From contig NZ_JARJBB010000011.1 in assembly GCF_029269835.1 (NCBI RefSeq), positions 1 through 64,000 on the forward strand: a DNA stretch of 64,000 nt. The letters are read 5' to 3'. Below the pieces are notes generated by a model. The model was not told the DNA's origin. It worked only from the letters and a program-made list of their open reading frames with translations, and searched no databases. Positions 26,951 through 35,749 of this stretch are shown here, piece by piece (positions within the stretch are counted from its first letter, which is position 1; every line of letters starts with the position of its first letter). Made by a program: the position numbers and the translations under genes. This DNA comes from Streptomyces tropicalis. GTDB lineage: Bacteria; Actinomycetota; Actinomycetes; Streptomycetales; Streptomycetaceae.

Positions 26951-27184
26951 CACTGCCTCCATGAAGCGACTACATCCATCCGTACCGTCAAGCGCCGCAC
27001 AAGTCGAGCGCATCGAGCATGCCGGGCATACCGCACGATTCCCGCAGTACACCCCGCACCGCACCGGGTGCACCGCTGTGACACGGATGCCTCGCACCAC
27101 ATTGTGCGAGGAAGTGAACGAACGTTATCGCCAGCATCCCGCAACAGGCAGTTTCACGGTGCACACAGAGGGGGAAATCACACG
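26951..27184. other. divergent promoter region icmB / lipase operon
   Basis: No gene is recognised. It is relatively AT-rich by local standards and ends with a purine run (GAGGGGGAAA at about 27167-27176) that would serve the GTG at 27185. Promoters for both directions probably lie here. Confidence 0.35.
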
Positions 27185-27571
27185 GTGGGACACGTTCGCC
27201 GCGCACTGTTCCACAGCGCCGCGGCCCCCGCGCCGCAGGTATCGGCGGCATGGGGACCGCAGCAGGAGCAGTCGCCAAGGGAGCCGGAACGAGGCCGCCG
27301 CACCACCGCGCCGCCGACCGCGCGCCGCGGTGGTACTGCGCATCGGCCGGGGTTCGAAGGGCACACAGGGCAGGTACGGCACGACCGCGGGGAGCCCCGG
27401 CGCCACACCGGCGCAGGACCCCGCCACCCCACCGGCGCCGAGCGCGCCGCGGGCCGGATCCACCCCGCGGGCCCTTCTCACGCCCCGTCGAGCACCTCGG
27501 TCGCGACTGCCCACGAGGACACACGGGGGACAGGGCCGTCCTCCCGTGTGTCGACAGGAGGTCGGCCATGA
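27185..27571 (+). CDS. candidate Arg/Pro/His-rich small protein coupled to the lipase
   Basis: A 128-codon frame starting with GTG behind GAGGGGGAAA at about eight bases. Its TGA overlaps the lipase ATG (ATGA). The peptide begins MGHVRRALFHSAAAPAPQVS and is basic and low in hydrophobics. Third-position GC is high but lower than in neighbouring genes, and no domain is recognised. The ribosome site and stop/start overlap argue for translation; the composition argues against a conserved protein. Confidence 0.3.
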   Translation: MGHVRRALFHSAAAPAPQVSAAWGPQQEQSPREPERGRRTTAPPTARRGGTAHRPGFEGHTGQVRHDRGEPRRHTGAGPRHPTGAERAAGRIHPAGPSHAPSSTSVATAHEDTRGTGPSSRVSTGGRP

Positions 27572-28434
27572 AGGTCACGAGCGTCGCAGATCCCCTCGTT
27601 CCGCTCTGCCAGCGCCTGCTGCCGGTCAGACTGGCGGGGCTGTCCCTGTCCCTGCTGAAGGCGACCGCGCTGGAGCTGGCGATCCTCGCGGGACACCTCC
27701 TGCTCTATCCGTCGGGCATCATCCAGGAGCGCCGGGCGGCCGCCGACCTGCTCGCCGCGCCCGACGGTGCCGCGCAGCTGCCGACGGAGGCCAAGCCGCC
27801 GGTCGTCCTGCTGCACGGGTTCATCGACAACCGCTCGGTGTTCCTCCTGCTGCGCCGCAATCTCGCCCAGCACGGCCGGCAGCGGGTGGAGTCCCTCAAC
27901 TACTCGCCGCTGACGTGCGACATCCGCACCGCCGCCGAGCTGCTCGGCCGGCACATCGAGGAGATCTGCGAGCGCACCGGCAGCGTGCGGGTGGACGTGG
28001 TCGGGCACAGCCTCGGCGGCCTGATCGCCCGGTACTACGTGCAGCGGCTCGGCGGCGACCTCCGGGTCCGCACCCTGGTGACCCTGGGCACCCCGCACTC
28101 CGGCACCCGGGTCGCCCCGCTGGCCAACGCGCACCCCATCGTGCGGCAGATGCGCCCGGGTTCGGAGCTGATCGAGGAGCTCGCCGAGCCCGCGCCCGAC
28201 TGCCGGACGCACTTCGTCAGCTTCTGGAGCGATCTGGACCACCTGATGGACCCGCTGGAGTCGGCCTGCATCGACCACCCCGACCTGTCCAGGGAGAACG
28301 TGCAGGTGAGCGGCATCGGCCATCTCGCGATGCCGGTGCATCCGGCGGTCGCGGCCGGGATAAGGCAGGCCCTGGACACCCTGCGGCCGCAGGACCGGGC
28401 CGCCGGGGCGCGCGGTGGCCTGACCGTGGCCTGA
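27568..28434 (+). CDS. alpha/beta-hydrolase lipase
   Basis: A 288-residue alpha/beta hydrolase. The oxyanion region is VVLLHGFIDNRSVF (~residues 77-90) and the nucleophile elbow is VVGHSLGG (Ser near 148). A downstream Asp region and IGHLAMPVHP provide the acid/His candidates. This is the triacylglycerol-lipase/esterase pattern. An N-terminal hydrophobic stretch (LAGLSLSLLKATALELAILAGHLLL) suggests a membrane anchor rather than a cleaved signal. AGGAGG precedes the ATG. Confidence 0.85.
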   Translation: MKVTSVADPLVPLCQRLLPVRLAGLSLSLLKATALELAILAGHLLLYPSGIIQERRAAADLLAAPDGAAQLPTEAKPPVVLLHGFIDNRSVFLLLRRNLAQHGRQRVESLNYSPLTCDIRTAAELLGRHIEEICERTGSVRVDVVGHSLGGLIARYYVQRLGGDLRVRTLVTLGTPHSGTRVAPLANAHPIVRQMRPGSELIEELAEPAPDCRTHFVSFWSDLDHLMDPLESACIDHPDLSRENVQVSGIGHLAMPVHPAVAAGIRQALDTLRPQDRAAGARGGLTVA

Positions 28435-28449
28435 CCGTGGCACAGCGGC

Positions 28450-28480
28450 GCGCGGGGCCTGCCGTCCGGCGGCCCCGCGC
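28450..28480 (+). terminator. terminator after the lipase
   Basis: GCGCGGGGCC pairs perfectly with GGCCCCGCGC over an 11-base loop, 15 bases past the lipase stop. Confidence 0.7.
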
Positions 28481-28684
28481 CCACGCGCCCCCGGTACGCC
28501 ACACCACGACGGCGGCCCCGCGGGACGAGCGGGACCACCGGCGCCCCGGTTCACGGGACCGCCCTCACTCCGGTTGACGGGATCGCCCCGCACGGAGCGC
28601 CCGGACGTCACGTCCCCGCCCCGAACGAACCCCGAACACAGGACCAAGCGCGTCCGCAGTCCCCCGAAACACGGCCGATTGCCC

Positions 28685-28744
28685 GTTTCCCCCGCACGGG
28701 AAACCTGCGGAAGATTGTCGTGCCCGCGGACCGCCGGGTACAGT
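28685..28744 (+). promoter_or_regulatory. promoter and upstream dyad of the M23 peptidase gene
   Basis: TTGTCG (28715-28720) and TACAGT (28739-28744) are separated by 18 bases, a good vegetative-type promoter giving a leader of about 40 bases. Just upstream, GTTTCCC/GGGAAAC (28685-28704) is a perfect 7-bp inverted repeat that could be an operator. The rest of the 358-base gap holds only the lipase terminator. Confidence 0.5.
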
Positions 28745-28792
28745 CACCGCACTGCTCTGGCAGCCCCTGTTGTCGAGGCGAAAGAGAAGTCG

Positions 28793-30382
28793 GTGAACGA
28801 CCGCCATCCGTCGGGGACCGCTACCACCCCGGCTCCGGCCTCCGATGCCGCCTCGGCGCCGTACGCGCCCTACGGCGGACCGGGCGCCGCGTACGGCGAC
28901 TTCACCACGTACGGCGACTACGACGCCAACGGTTTTCCGACCGGCGCACACACGACGACGGCGTTCGCGACGGACCCCCTCTTCGGTGAGCTGTCCGGCC
29001 ACGGCGACACCGGCACCGGCGCCCACGGCACCGCCCACTGGACCACGGGCAGCCACCAGCCCCTGCACCACGACGCGTACCCGGCCGCACAGCACGCCGT
29101 CCACGACACCGGCGCCTACGCCACGGCCGCGTACGACACCGGCGCCTGGGACACCGCCGCCTGGGCGGACGGCCGGCAGACGCTCGGCGCCGTCCCGCAG
29201 CAGGGTGCGCCGGTCGACGCCACCGGCCAGTGGGACGCCCACGCCTGGCAGCAGCCCGACGCCCCTGCACCCGTCCCCGACGGCACCCAGCAGTGGGAGT
29301 GGGGCACGCAGGCCTTCGACACGGGCACGTTCGACACGGGCGCCTTCGCCTCGGCGACCTTCGACACGGGTGCCTTCGACGCCGCGCAGTGGAACTCCGA
29401 TGGCGCAGAGGGGACTTCGGTCCCCGAGGCGTTCGCCGCCTACGAGCATCAGGGCGAGGCCGCCTTCGACGCGCCGGCCACGGCCGTCCTCGAGCAGGCG
29501 GCCCCGGCCGGCCACGACGAGCCCGCCGAGCCCTCCGCGGAGGAGGGCGACCCGGCCGGCACCGGTGAACTGCCCACCGCCGGACCGCTGCTCGAGGGCC
29601 AGGAGGAGGTCACCCCCTCACCCCGGGCCGCCGCCCGGGCCGCGTCCCGGTCACGGCGCCGGCCGCCCGCCAGGCGTTCCGCGCTGCTGACCGTCGCCGT
29701 GCCCTCGGCCTGCGTCATGGGCGTCGCCGGGATCGCTGCCGCGTCCGTCGGGAGCCTGACCGACGACACCAAGGACACCGCGGCATCCGTGCCCGACGCG
29801 CACGCCGTGCAGCCGTCCGCCGCCAACAACAAGCTGGACAGCCAGCTGCAGAGCCTGTCCGCCGGCGCGGACGACTTCGCCGACCGGGCCAGCCGCACCC
29901 AGCAGCGCATCGACCTGCGGGCCCAGCAGGTGGCCGCGAAGAAGAAGGCGGCGGAGGATGCGGCCCGCAAGGAGCGGCTGCGGCCCAAGTTCGTCCTCCC
30001 GGTCACCCAGCGCGGGCTGAGCGCCTACTTCGGCCAGGCGGGCGTGAACTGGATGTCCGTGCACACCGGCATCGACTTCCCGGTCTCCTACGGGACGACG
30101 GTGATGTCCGCGATCGACGGCACGGCACGGACGCAGTGGAACAGCGCCTACGGGAACATGCTCATCGTGACCGGCAAGGACGGCACGGAGACGTGGTACT
30201 GCCATCTCTCCAGCTACCGGGTGGCCTCCGGCACCCCGGTGAAGGCCGGCCAGCCGGTCGCGTACTCGGGCAACTCGGGCAACTCCACGGGCCCGCACCT
30301 GCACTTCGAGGTCCGGCCCGCCGGAGGACCCCCGGTGGACCCGCTGCCGTGGCTGCGCAGCCACGGCCTGGACCCCACGTAG
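28793..30382 (+). CDS. membrane-anchored M23 peptidoglycan endopeptidase
   Basis: A 529-residue protein. Residues 1-275 are an acidic, low-complexity cytoplasmic tail with DTGAxxxAxxDTGA-type repeats. A basic stop-transfer (RSRRRPPARRS) and a hydrophobic helix (ALLTVAVPSACVMGVAGIAAASVG) follow at ~300, then a coiled-coil-like linker at ~335-395. The C-terminal M23 domain has zinc motifs HTGIDF and HLHFE with YGNMLIVTG between, expected to cleave peptide cross-links in the wall. GTG start behind AAAGAGAAG. The long N-terminal tail is unusual for this family. Confidence 0.88.
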   Translation: MNDRHPSGTATTPAPASDAASAPYAPYGGPGAAYGDFTTYGDYDANGFPTGAHTTTAFATDPLFGELSGHGDTGTGAHGTAHWTTGSHQPLHHDAYPAAQHAVHDTGAYATAAYDTGAWDTAAWADGRQTLGAVPQQGAPVDATGQWDAHAWQQPDAPAPVPDGTQQWEWGTQAFDTGTFDTGAFASATFDTGAFDAAQWNSDGAEGTSVPEAFAAYEHQGEAAFDAPATAVLEQAAPAGHDEPAEPSAEEGDPAGTGELPTAGPLLEGQEEVTPSPRAAARAASRSRRRPPARRSALLTVAVPSACVMGVAGIAAASVGSLTDDTKDTAASVPDAHAVQPSAANNKLDSQLQSLSAGADDFADRASRTQQRIDLRAQQVAAKKKAAEDAARKERLRPKFVLPVTQRGLSAYFGQAGVNWMSVHTGIDFPVSYGTTVMSAIDGTARTQWNSAYGNMLIVTGKDGTETWYCHLSSYRVASGTPVKAGQPVAYSGNSGNSTGPHLHFEVRPAGGPPVDPLPWLRSHGLDPT

Positions 30383-30433
30383 GCCGGGCCGGAACGTCCG
30401 CCCGCACGCCACCCGCATACGGCAGAAGACGGC

Positions 30434-30466
30434 AGAAGGCCCCCGCCACGACGGCGGGGGCCTTCT
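30434..30466. terminator. bidirectional terminator between the M23 gene and pcrA
   Basis: AGAAGGCCCCCGCC pairs with GGCGGGGGCCTTCT over a 5-base loop, a 14-bp stem between convergent genes. Confidence 0.85.
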
Positions 30467-30497
30467 CCGCGGGGCCGGCCGGCTGACCGGCCGGCCG

Positions 30498-33017
30498 CTA
30501 GAGCTTCTCCACCGGTGCGTACCGCAGCAGCAGCCGCTTGGGCTTGGTGTCGCCGAAGTCGATGGTGGCCTCGGCGTTGGTGCCCGTGCCCTTGACCGCG
30601 ACGACCGTGCCGAGGCCGAACTGGTCATGGGTGACCCGGTCGCCCACCGCCACCGACACCACCGGCTTCTCGGCCGTCCGCCGGGTGGCGAAGCCGGAGG
30701 CCCCGGACGCCGACGAGCGGGATCGGGACGAGGACAGCGACGCGGCCACCCCGGACGCCGGGCCGGAGGCCACCGGCGCCGGAGCCCCGGTGCGCTTCCA
30801 GTCCACGTGGGCCGCCGGGATCTCCTCCAGGAAGCGGGAGGGCGGGTTGTACGACGGCTGGCCCCAGGCGCTGCGCACCGCCGACCGGGTCAGGTAGAGC
30901 CGCTCGCGCGCCCGGGTGATGCCGACGTACGCCAGGCGCCGCTCCTCCTCCAGCTCCTTGGTCTGGCCGAGCGAGCGCATGTGCGGGAAGACGCCGTCCT
31001 CCATGCCGGTCAGGAAGACGACGGGGAACTCCAGGCCCTTGGCGGTGTGCAGGGTCATCAGGGTGATGACGCCGTCGCCGTCCTCCTCGTCGGGGATCTG
31101 GTCGGAGTCGGCGACCAGGGCAACCTGCTCCAGGAAGTCGGACAGGGTGCCGCCCGTGGCCCCGCCCCCCGCTCCCGCGGCCGTCCCGCCCTCGGCTGCC
31201 TCGCCGCGCTCCTGCTCGAACTCCAGTGCCACGGCGGCCAGTTCCTGGAGGTTCTCGATACGGGTCTCGTCCTGCGGGTCGGTGGAGGCCTGCAACTCGG
31301 CCAGGTAGCCCGTCCGTTCCAGGACGGCCTCCAGGACGGTGGCCGGGCCGGCGCCCGACTCGACGACGGTGCGCAGGTCCTCCATCAGCGTGTTGAACCG
31401 CTTGACCGCGTTGGTGGACCGCGCGGCCATGCCGTAGGCCTCGTCCACCCGGCGCAGCGCCTGCGGGAAGCCGATCTTCTCGCGCTGGGCCAGCGCGTCG
31501 ATCATCGCCTCGGCGCGGTCGCCGATGCCGCGCTTGGGCACGTTGAGGATGCGGCGCAGCGGCACCGAGTCCTCGGGGTTGGCGAGGACGCGCAGGTAGG
31601 CCAGGACGTCCCGGACCTCCTTGCGCTCGTAGAACCGGACGCCGCCGACGACCTTGTAGGGCAGGCCGACGCGGATGAAGATCTCTTCGAAGACACGGGA
31701 CTGGGCGTTGGTGCGGTAGAAGACGGCGACGTCGCCGGCCTTGGCGTCGCCCGCGTCGACGAGGCGGTCTATCTCGTCGGCGACGAACTGCGCCTCGTCG
31801 TGCTCGTTGTCGGCGACGTAGCCGGTGATGCGCGCGCCGGTGCCGGCGTTGGTCCACAGGTTCTTCGGGCGGCGGGACTCGTTGCGCTCGATGACGGCGT
31901 TGGCGGCGGACAGGATGGTCTGCGTGGAGCGGTAGTTCTGCTCGAGCAGGATCGTCGTCGCGTCCGGGTAGTCCTCCTCGAACTGGAGGATGTTGCGGAT
32001 GGTCGCACCGCGGAAGGCGTAGATCGACTGGTCGGCGTCGCCGACCACGCAGAGCTCGGCGGGCGGCAGGTCGTCCTGGCCCGGGGGCACGTCCACCGGG
32101 TGCTCGGAGGTGTCGACCAGCTCGCGCACCAGGGCGTACTGGGCGTGGTTGGTGTCCTGGTACTCGTCGACGAGGACGTGGCGGAAGCGGCGACGGTAGT
32201 GCTCGGCGACGTCCGGGAAGGCGCGCAGCAGGTTGACCGTCGTCATGATCAGGTCGTCGAAGTCGAGGGCGTTGGCCTCGCGCAGCCGGGACTGGTAGAG
32301 CGCGTAGGCCTGGGCGAGGGTCTTCTCGAAACCGTCGGTCGCCTGCGCGGCGAAGTCCTCCTCGTCGATCAGCTCGTTCTTCAGGTTGGAGATCTTGGCG
32401 CTGAAGGACTTCGGCGGGTAGCGCTTGGGGTCGAGGTCGAGGTCCCGGCAGACCAGGGCCATCAGGCGCTTGGAGTCGGCGGCGTCGTAGATCGAGAAGG
32501 ACGAGGTGAAGCCGAGCCTCTTCGACTCGCGGCGCAGGATGCGCACGCACGCGCTGTGGAAGGTCATCACCCACATCGCCTGGGCGCGCGGGCCGACGAG
32601 CGCCTCGACCCGCTCCTTCATCTCTCCGGCGGCCTTGTTGGTGAAGGTGATCGCGAGGATCTGGCCGGGGTGGACCCCACGCTCGCCGAGGAGGTGGGCG
32701 ATGCGGTGGGTGAGCACGCGGGTCTTGCCGGAGCCGGCGCCGGCGACGATGAGCAGCGGGGACCCGGAGTGGACCACGGCTGCGCGCTGGTTGTCGTTCA
32801 GCCCGTGGAGGAGGGTGGCCGGGTCGACCGCGGGGCGGGCCGCGCCGTCGCGGTAGTAGGCGTCCCGGTCCGGCGGCGCGTCGAACTTCCCGCCGAACAG
32901 ATCGTCCGGGAAGGGCTCCGGAGCGTGATCGTCCTCGGGCGGCGGCGGGGGTTCCTCCGCGTGGCCCCGCGGGGCCTGGAGGTCCGCCAGGAAGCTGTCG
33001 TCAAAGAGGCTGCTCAT
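30498..33017 (-). CDS. pcrA: ATP-dependent DNA helicase PcrA/UvrD1
   Basis: An 839-residue superfamily 1A 3'-5' helicase for nucleotide excision repair and replication restart. Motifs are AGAGSGKTRVL (Walker A), ITFTNKAAGEMKER, VDEYQDTNHAQ (motif II), VGDADQSIYAFRGA, LEQNYRST and GLEFPVVFL. The C-terminus (VAVGDRVTHDQFGLGTVV) is the Tudor-like tail that in PcrA/UvrD1 contacts RNA polymerase. The N-terminal ~70 residues are acidic and Pro-rich. The start lies ten bases beyond the -10 of a damage-type promoter. Confidence 0.97.
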   Translation of the reverse strand: MSSLFDDSFLADLQAPRGHAEEPPPPPEDDHAPEPFPDDLFGGKFDAPPDRDAYYRDGAARPAVDPATLLHGLNDNQRAAVVHSGSPLLIVAGAGSGKTRVLTHRIAHLLGERGVHPGQILAITFTNKAAGEMKERVEALVGPRAQAMWVMTFHSACVRILRRESKRLGFTSSFSIYDAADSKRLMALVCRDLDLDPKRYPPKSFSAKISNLKNELIDEEDFAAQATDGFEKTLAQAYALYQSRLREANALDFDDLIMTTVNLLRAFPDVAEHYRRRFRHVLVDEYQDTNHAQYALVRELVDTSEHPVDVPPGQDDLPPAELCVVGDADQSIYAFRGATIRNILQFEEDYPDATTILLEQNYRSTQTILSAANAVIERNESRRPKNLWTNAGTGARITGYVADNEHDEAQFVADEIDRLVDAGDAKAGDVAVFYRTNAQSRVFEEIFIRVGLPYKVVGGVRFYERKEVRDVLAYLRVLANPEDSVPLRRILNVPKRGIGDRAEAMIDALAQREKIGFPQALRRVDEAYGMAARSTNAVKRFNTLMEDLRTVVESGAGPATVLEAVLERTGYLAELQASTDPQDETRIENLQELAAVALEFEQERGEAAEGGTAAGAGGGATGGTLSDFLEQVALVADSDQIPDEEDGDGVITLMTLHTAKGLEFPVVFLTGMEDGVFPHMRSLGQTKELEEERRLAYVGITRARERLYLTRSAVRSAWGQPSYNPPSRFLEEIPAAHVDWKRTGAPAPVASGPASGVAASLSSSRSRSSASGASGFATRRTAEKPVVSVAVGDRVTHDQFGLGTVVAVKGTGTNAEATIDFGDTKPKRLLLRYAPVEKL

Positions 33018-33026
33018 CGCTCTCCG

Positions 33027-33049
33027 AGTCTAGGGCGCCGCACCGACAG
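33027..33049 (-). promoter_or_regulatory. PafBC/RecA-NDp-type promoter of pcrA
   Basis: On the minus strand: CTGTCGGTG, eight bases, TAGACT. This matches TTGTCRGTG-N8-TAnnnT except for the first T. Transcription would begin within a few bases of the pcrA ATG. PafBC control of uvrD1-type helicases is known from mycobacteria, which makes this a useful internal check on the motif near 22.9 kb. Confidence 0.7.
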
Positions 33050-33158
33050 CCCGTGGCCGCCCGGGGAACATCACAGGCACCCGGCACGCCCCTCCCGCCA
33101 CGGCACGTCGCGGGGCGGACGCCTCACGCAGTGCATCCACACCGTCACGGCCTGGGGA

Positions 33159-33235
33159 TTTCGTACCCGGGTCACGAAAATGTATCGGGCATATCGCTCA
33201 TCAACCTTCACAGAAGGCACACGAGTTGGCTAGCG
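33159..33235 (+). promoter_or_regulatory. promoter region of the riboswitch/NlpC-P60 gene
   Basis: TTTCGT/ACGAAA (33159-33179) is a perfect 6-bp inverted repeat with a 9-base spacer. Downstream, TTCACA near 33206 and TAGCGT near 33230 are suitably spaced as -35 and -10. Transcription from here would include the whole riboswitch. Confidence 0.4.
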
Positions 33236-33289
33236 TGCGGTCGGGCCGCACGACCCTCTCCGGCGAACGTCGCCGGGCCGCGCGGCCTC

Positions 33290-33452
33290 CGCCGAGTCCG
33301 GTGCCGCCGCCATGCGCACCGGAGCCGGGGACCCACATCGACCCCGGGGTGAATCGGTCCGCACCGCGCCGCGCGAAGGACCGTAGGGCCAACCTTCCGA
33401 AGCATCCGCCCGAACCCGACAGCTAACCCGGTAGGCGGACGATGGAAGGAGC
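33290..33452 (+). ncRNA. probable c-di-AMP (ydaO/yuaA) riboswitch
   Basis: The leader contains blocks I recognise from actinobacterial ydaO-type elements, in order: GAGCCGGGGACCCAC, GGGGTGAATCGG, GTAGGGCCAACCTTCCG, CCGAACCCGACAGCTAACCC and GTAGGCGGA. These elements commonly precede NlpC/P60 and Rpf wall hydrolases in Streptomyces and repress them when c-di-AMP is high. The SD of the gene (GGAAGGAG, 33444-33451) is complementary to CCTTCC at 33393-33398, a possible switch pairing. Confidence 0.8.
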
Positions 33453-33460
33453 CGCCTCCC

Positions 33461-34621
33461 TTGGCGTCGCACCGCAAGTCCCGCCCCGCGGGCACAGGCG
33501 TGGCAGGTCTGCGCACCCCGGCCCTGGCCACCGCCGCCCTCACCTCCGTGGCCCTGCTCACCCAGTCGGCCGAGGCCGCCCCGCCCGGCGGCGGCAGGCC
33601 CAGCGTGGAGGAGGTGGAGAAGAAGGTCGACGACCTGTACCGCCAGGCGGAGTCGGCGACCGAGAAGTACGACGAGGCCAAGGAGCGGACCGCCAGGCAG
33701 CGGGGGCGCGTGGCCGCCCTCCTGGACGACGTGGCCCAGCGCACCGACCGGCTGAACAAGGCCCGGGAGAAGCTCGGCTCGTTCGCGGCGGCCCAGTACC
33801 GTACCGGCACCTCCGCCTCCGACACCGCGACCTTCCTGCTGGCGGACACCCCGCAGGACTACTTCGACCAGTCGCAGCTGATGAGCCGGCTCACCGAGCA
33901 CCAGAAGCGGATGGTCGACGACTACGGCGCGCAGATGTCCTCGACGCTGCGCAAGCGCCGGGAGGCCACCCGGAGCCTGGAGACGCTGACGGCGTCGCAG
34001 GGCGACATCCGCACGGCCAAGGCCACCGTGCAGAAGAAGCTCGCCGACGCCCGCGAGCTGCTGTCCCGGCTGACCGCCGAGGAGAAGGCGCGGCTGGCCG
34101 CGGCGGAGCGGGAGAAGCAGCAGGAGGCGGCGCGCAGGGCCGCGGAACTGGCGAAGCAGGAGGCGGCCCGGCGGGCCGCGCAGCAGGACACCGCACCCTC
34201 CGGCACCCCCGGCACCTCCGGGTCGGGTTCCGGTTCCACGGGCACGGCGGGCTCCTCGGCCTCGGCCAAGGCCGGCAAGGCGCTCGCCTTCGCCCGCGCC
34301 CAGATCGGCAAGCCGTACGTGTGGGGCGCGACCGGACCGGGCTCCTACGACTGCTCCGGCCTCACCCAGGCAGCCTGGCGGGCCGCCGGCGTCGCCCTGC
34401 CGCGCACGACCTACGACCAGGTGGACACCGGGACGACGGTCCCGCTCTCCCAGGCGCAGCCCGGCGACCTCGTGTTCTTCTACGACGACATCAGCCACGT
34501 CGGCCTCTACATCGGCGACGGCATGATGATCCACGCCCCGAAGCCGGGCGCGTACGTGCGCGAGGAGTCGATCTACTACGACGGCGAGTCCGCGATCCAC
34601 AGCGTGGTGCGGCCCGCCTGA
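33461..34621 (+). CDS. secreted NlpC/P60 peptidoglycan hydrolase, RipA-like
   Basis: A 386-residue protein starting at TTG, nine bases after GGAAGGAG. The signal peptide ends near QSAEA. Residues ~45-240 form a coiled coil (VEEVEKKVDDLYRQAESATEKYDEA onward), then a Ser/Gly/Thr linker. The C-terminal NlpC/P60 domain (~270-386) has the catalytic Cys in YDCSGLTQAAW, His in ISHVGLYIGDG and a third residue in MMIHAPKPG. It should cut the wall stem peptide. Behind a c-di-AMP riboswitch; a paralogue lies at 36.5 kb. Confidence 0.9.
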   Translation: MASHRKSRPAGTGVAGLRTPALATAALTSVALLTQSAEAAPPGGGRPSVEEVEKKVDDLYRQAESATEKYDEAKERTARQRGRVAALLDDVAQRTDRLNKAREKLGSFAAAQYRTGTSASDTATFLLADTPQDYFDQSQLMSRLTEHQKRMVDDYGAQMSSTLRKRREATRSLETLTASQGDIRTAKATVQKKLADARELLSRLTAEEKARLAAAEREKQQEAARRAAELAKQEAARRAAQQDTAPSGTPGTSGSGSGSTGTAGSSASAKAGKALAFARAQIGKPYVWGATGPGSYDCSGLTQAAWRAAGVALPRTTYDQVDTGTTVPLSQAQPGDLVFFYDDISHVGLYIGDGMMIHAPKPGAYVREESIYYDGESAIHSVVRPA

Positions 34622-34755
34622 GCGGCCGGGGCGGGGCGGCGCGTTGGCCCGGGCGGGTGACCGGCGGGCGGCCGGGCGCGCCGGGCCGGGGGTTTTGCGG
34701 GCGCCCGCGCGCGTGGCCCGGCCGCGCGGCGCGGGCCGCTCCATAGCATCGGGCC

Positions 34756-35724
34756 ATGCCCGGCACCTCTCCCCTGCGCGCCTGGTGGGCGCGCCGTCCC
34801 CCGGCGGCCGGGGCCGCCGTGATGGCCACCGGCGTCCTGTCGGCGGCCCTGTACACGGCGGGCGACAGCGCGCTCTCCCTGGCCGCCCTCGCCCTGGCGT
34901 GCGCCGTCTGGCCGGCGTTCGTGGCGCTCTGCGCGTGGCGGCTGCTGCGGGCCCGGGCGGTGTGGGCGGCGCAGGCGCGGACCCCGGCCGCGCTCACCGG
35001 GGCCGCCGGGACGGCGCTGCTCGGCACGGGGTTCGCCCTGCACGGCGCGCATCTCGTGGCGGCCGTGCTGCTCGCGGGGGCGGCGCTGCTGTGGGCGGGG
35101 CTGCTCGTGCCCGTCCTGCGCGCCGGTCGGCGTCCGGCGTCCGGCCCGGTCTTCCTGGGCTGCGCGGCCACCGAGGGCCTGGCCCTGCCGGCCGCCGTCC
35201 TGGCCCGCGCGGAGCAGACGCCGTGGCTCGCGCACGCGGCGATGGCGCTGTTCTGGCTGGGGGTCGCCCTGTACGTCCTCGCGCTGACCCGCTTCGACCC
35301 CCGGCAGGTGACCGAGGGGCGCGGTGACCAGTGGCTCGCGGGCGGGGCGCTCGCCCTCGCGGCGCTGGCCGGGGCGCAGCTGCTGGCCGCCGCCGGCACG
35401 CGGATGTACCTGTGGGACAGCGACGACGACGGGGTGCTCCGCTCCGTCACGGTGACGCTGCTCGTGCTCGCCCTGTGCTGGTACGTCGTCCTGCTGGCCG
35501 CCGAACTGGCCTGGCCGCGGCTGCGCTACGACGAGCGCCGCTGGTCGACCGTGTTCTCCCTGGGCGCGACGGGGGCGGCGGTGCTGTCCGTCGCCGCGGT
35601 GCTCCGCGTCCCGTCGCTCACCGGCTCCGGGCAGGTGCTGCTGTGGATCGCGGTGGCGGCGTGGGCGGCCGTCGCGGCGGCCACGGTGGCGCGGGCGCAC
35701 ACGGAGTGCCGGGCGGACCGGTGA
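34756..35724 (+). CDS. TDT/SLAC1-like polytopic membrane protein
   Basis: A 322-residue protein with about ten hydrophobic segments, small loops and no signal peptide. Segments AAVMATGVLSAALY near the start and GALALAALAGAQLLAAAG later resemble the tellurite-resistance/dicarboxylate-transporter (SLAC1/TDT) family, which is also about 320 residues long. Substrate cannot be assigned. Other membrane families remain possible. ATG start at 34756. Confidence 0.65.
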   Translation: MPGTSPLRAWWARRPPAAGAAVMATGVLSAALYTAGDSALSLAALALACAVWPAFVALCAWRLLRARAVWAAQARTPAALTGAAGTALLGTGFALHGAHLVAAVLLAGAALLWAGLLVPVLRAGRRPASGPVFLGCAATEGLALPAAVLARAEQTPWLAHAAMALFWLGVALYVLALTRFDPRQVTEGRGDQWLAGGALALAALAGAQLLAAAGTRMYLWDSDDDGVLRSVTVTLLVLALCWYVVLLAAELAWPRLRYDERRWSTVFSLGATGAAVLSVAAVLRVPSLTGSGQVLLWIAVAAWAAVAAATVARAHTECRADR

Positions 35725-35749
35725 CCGCGGCCCGCGGGATGCCGGACCG

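Noticed and set aside
26988..27578. 196-codon minus-strand frame between icmB and the lipase
   Set aside because: No ribosome site, no domain and Arg/Gly-rich composition; it overlaps the icmB promoter region. The plus-strand candidate at 27185 is marginally better supported.
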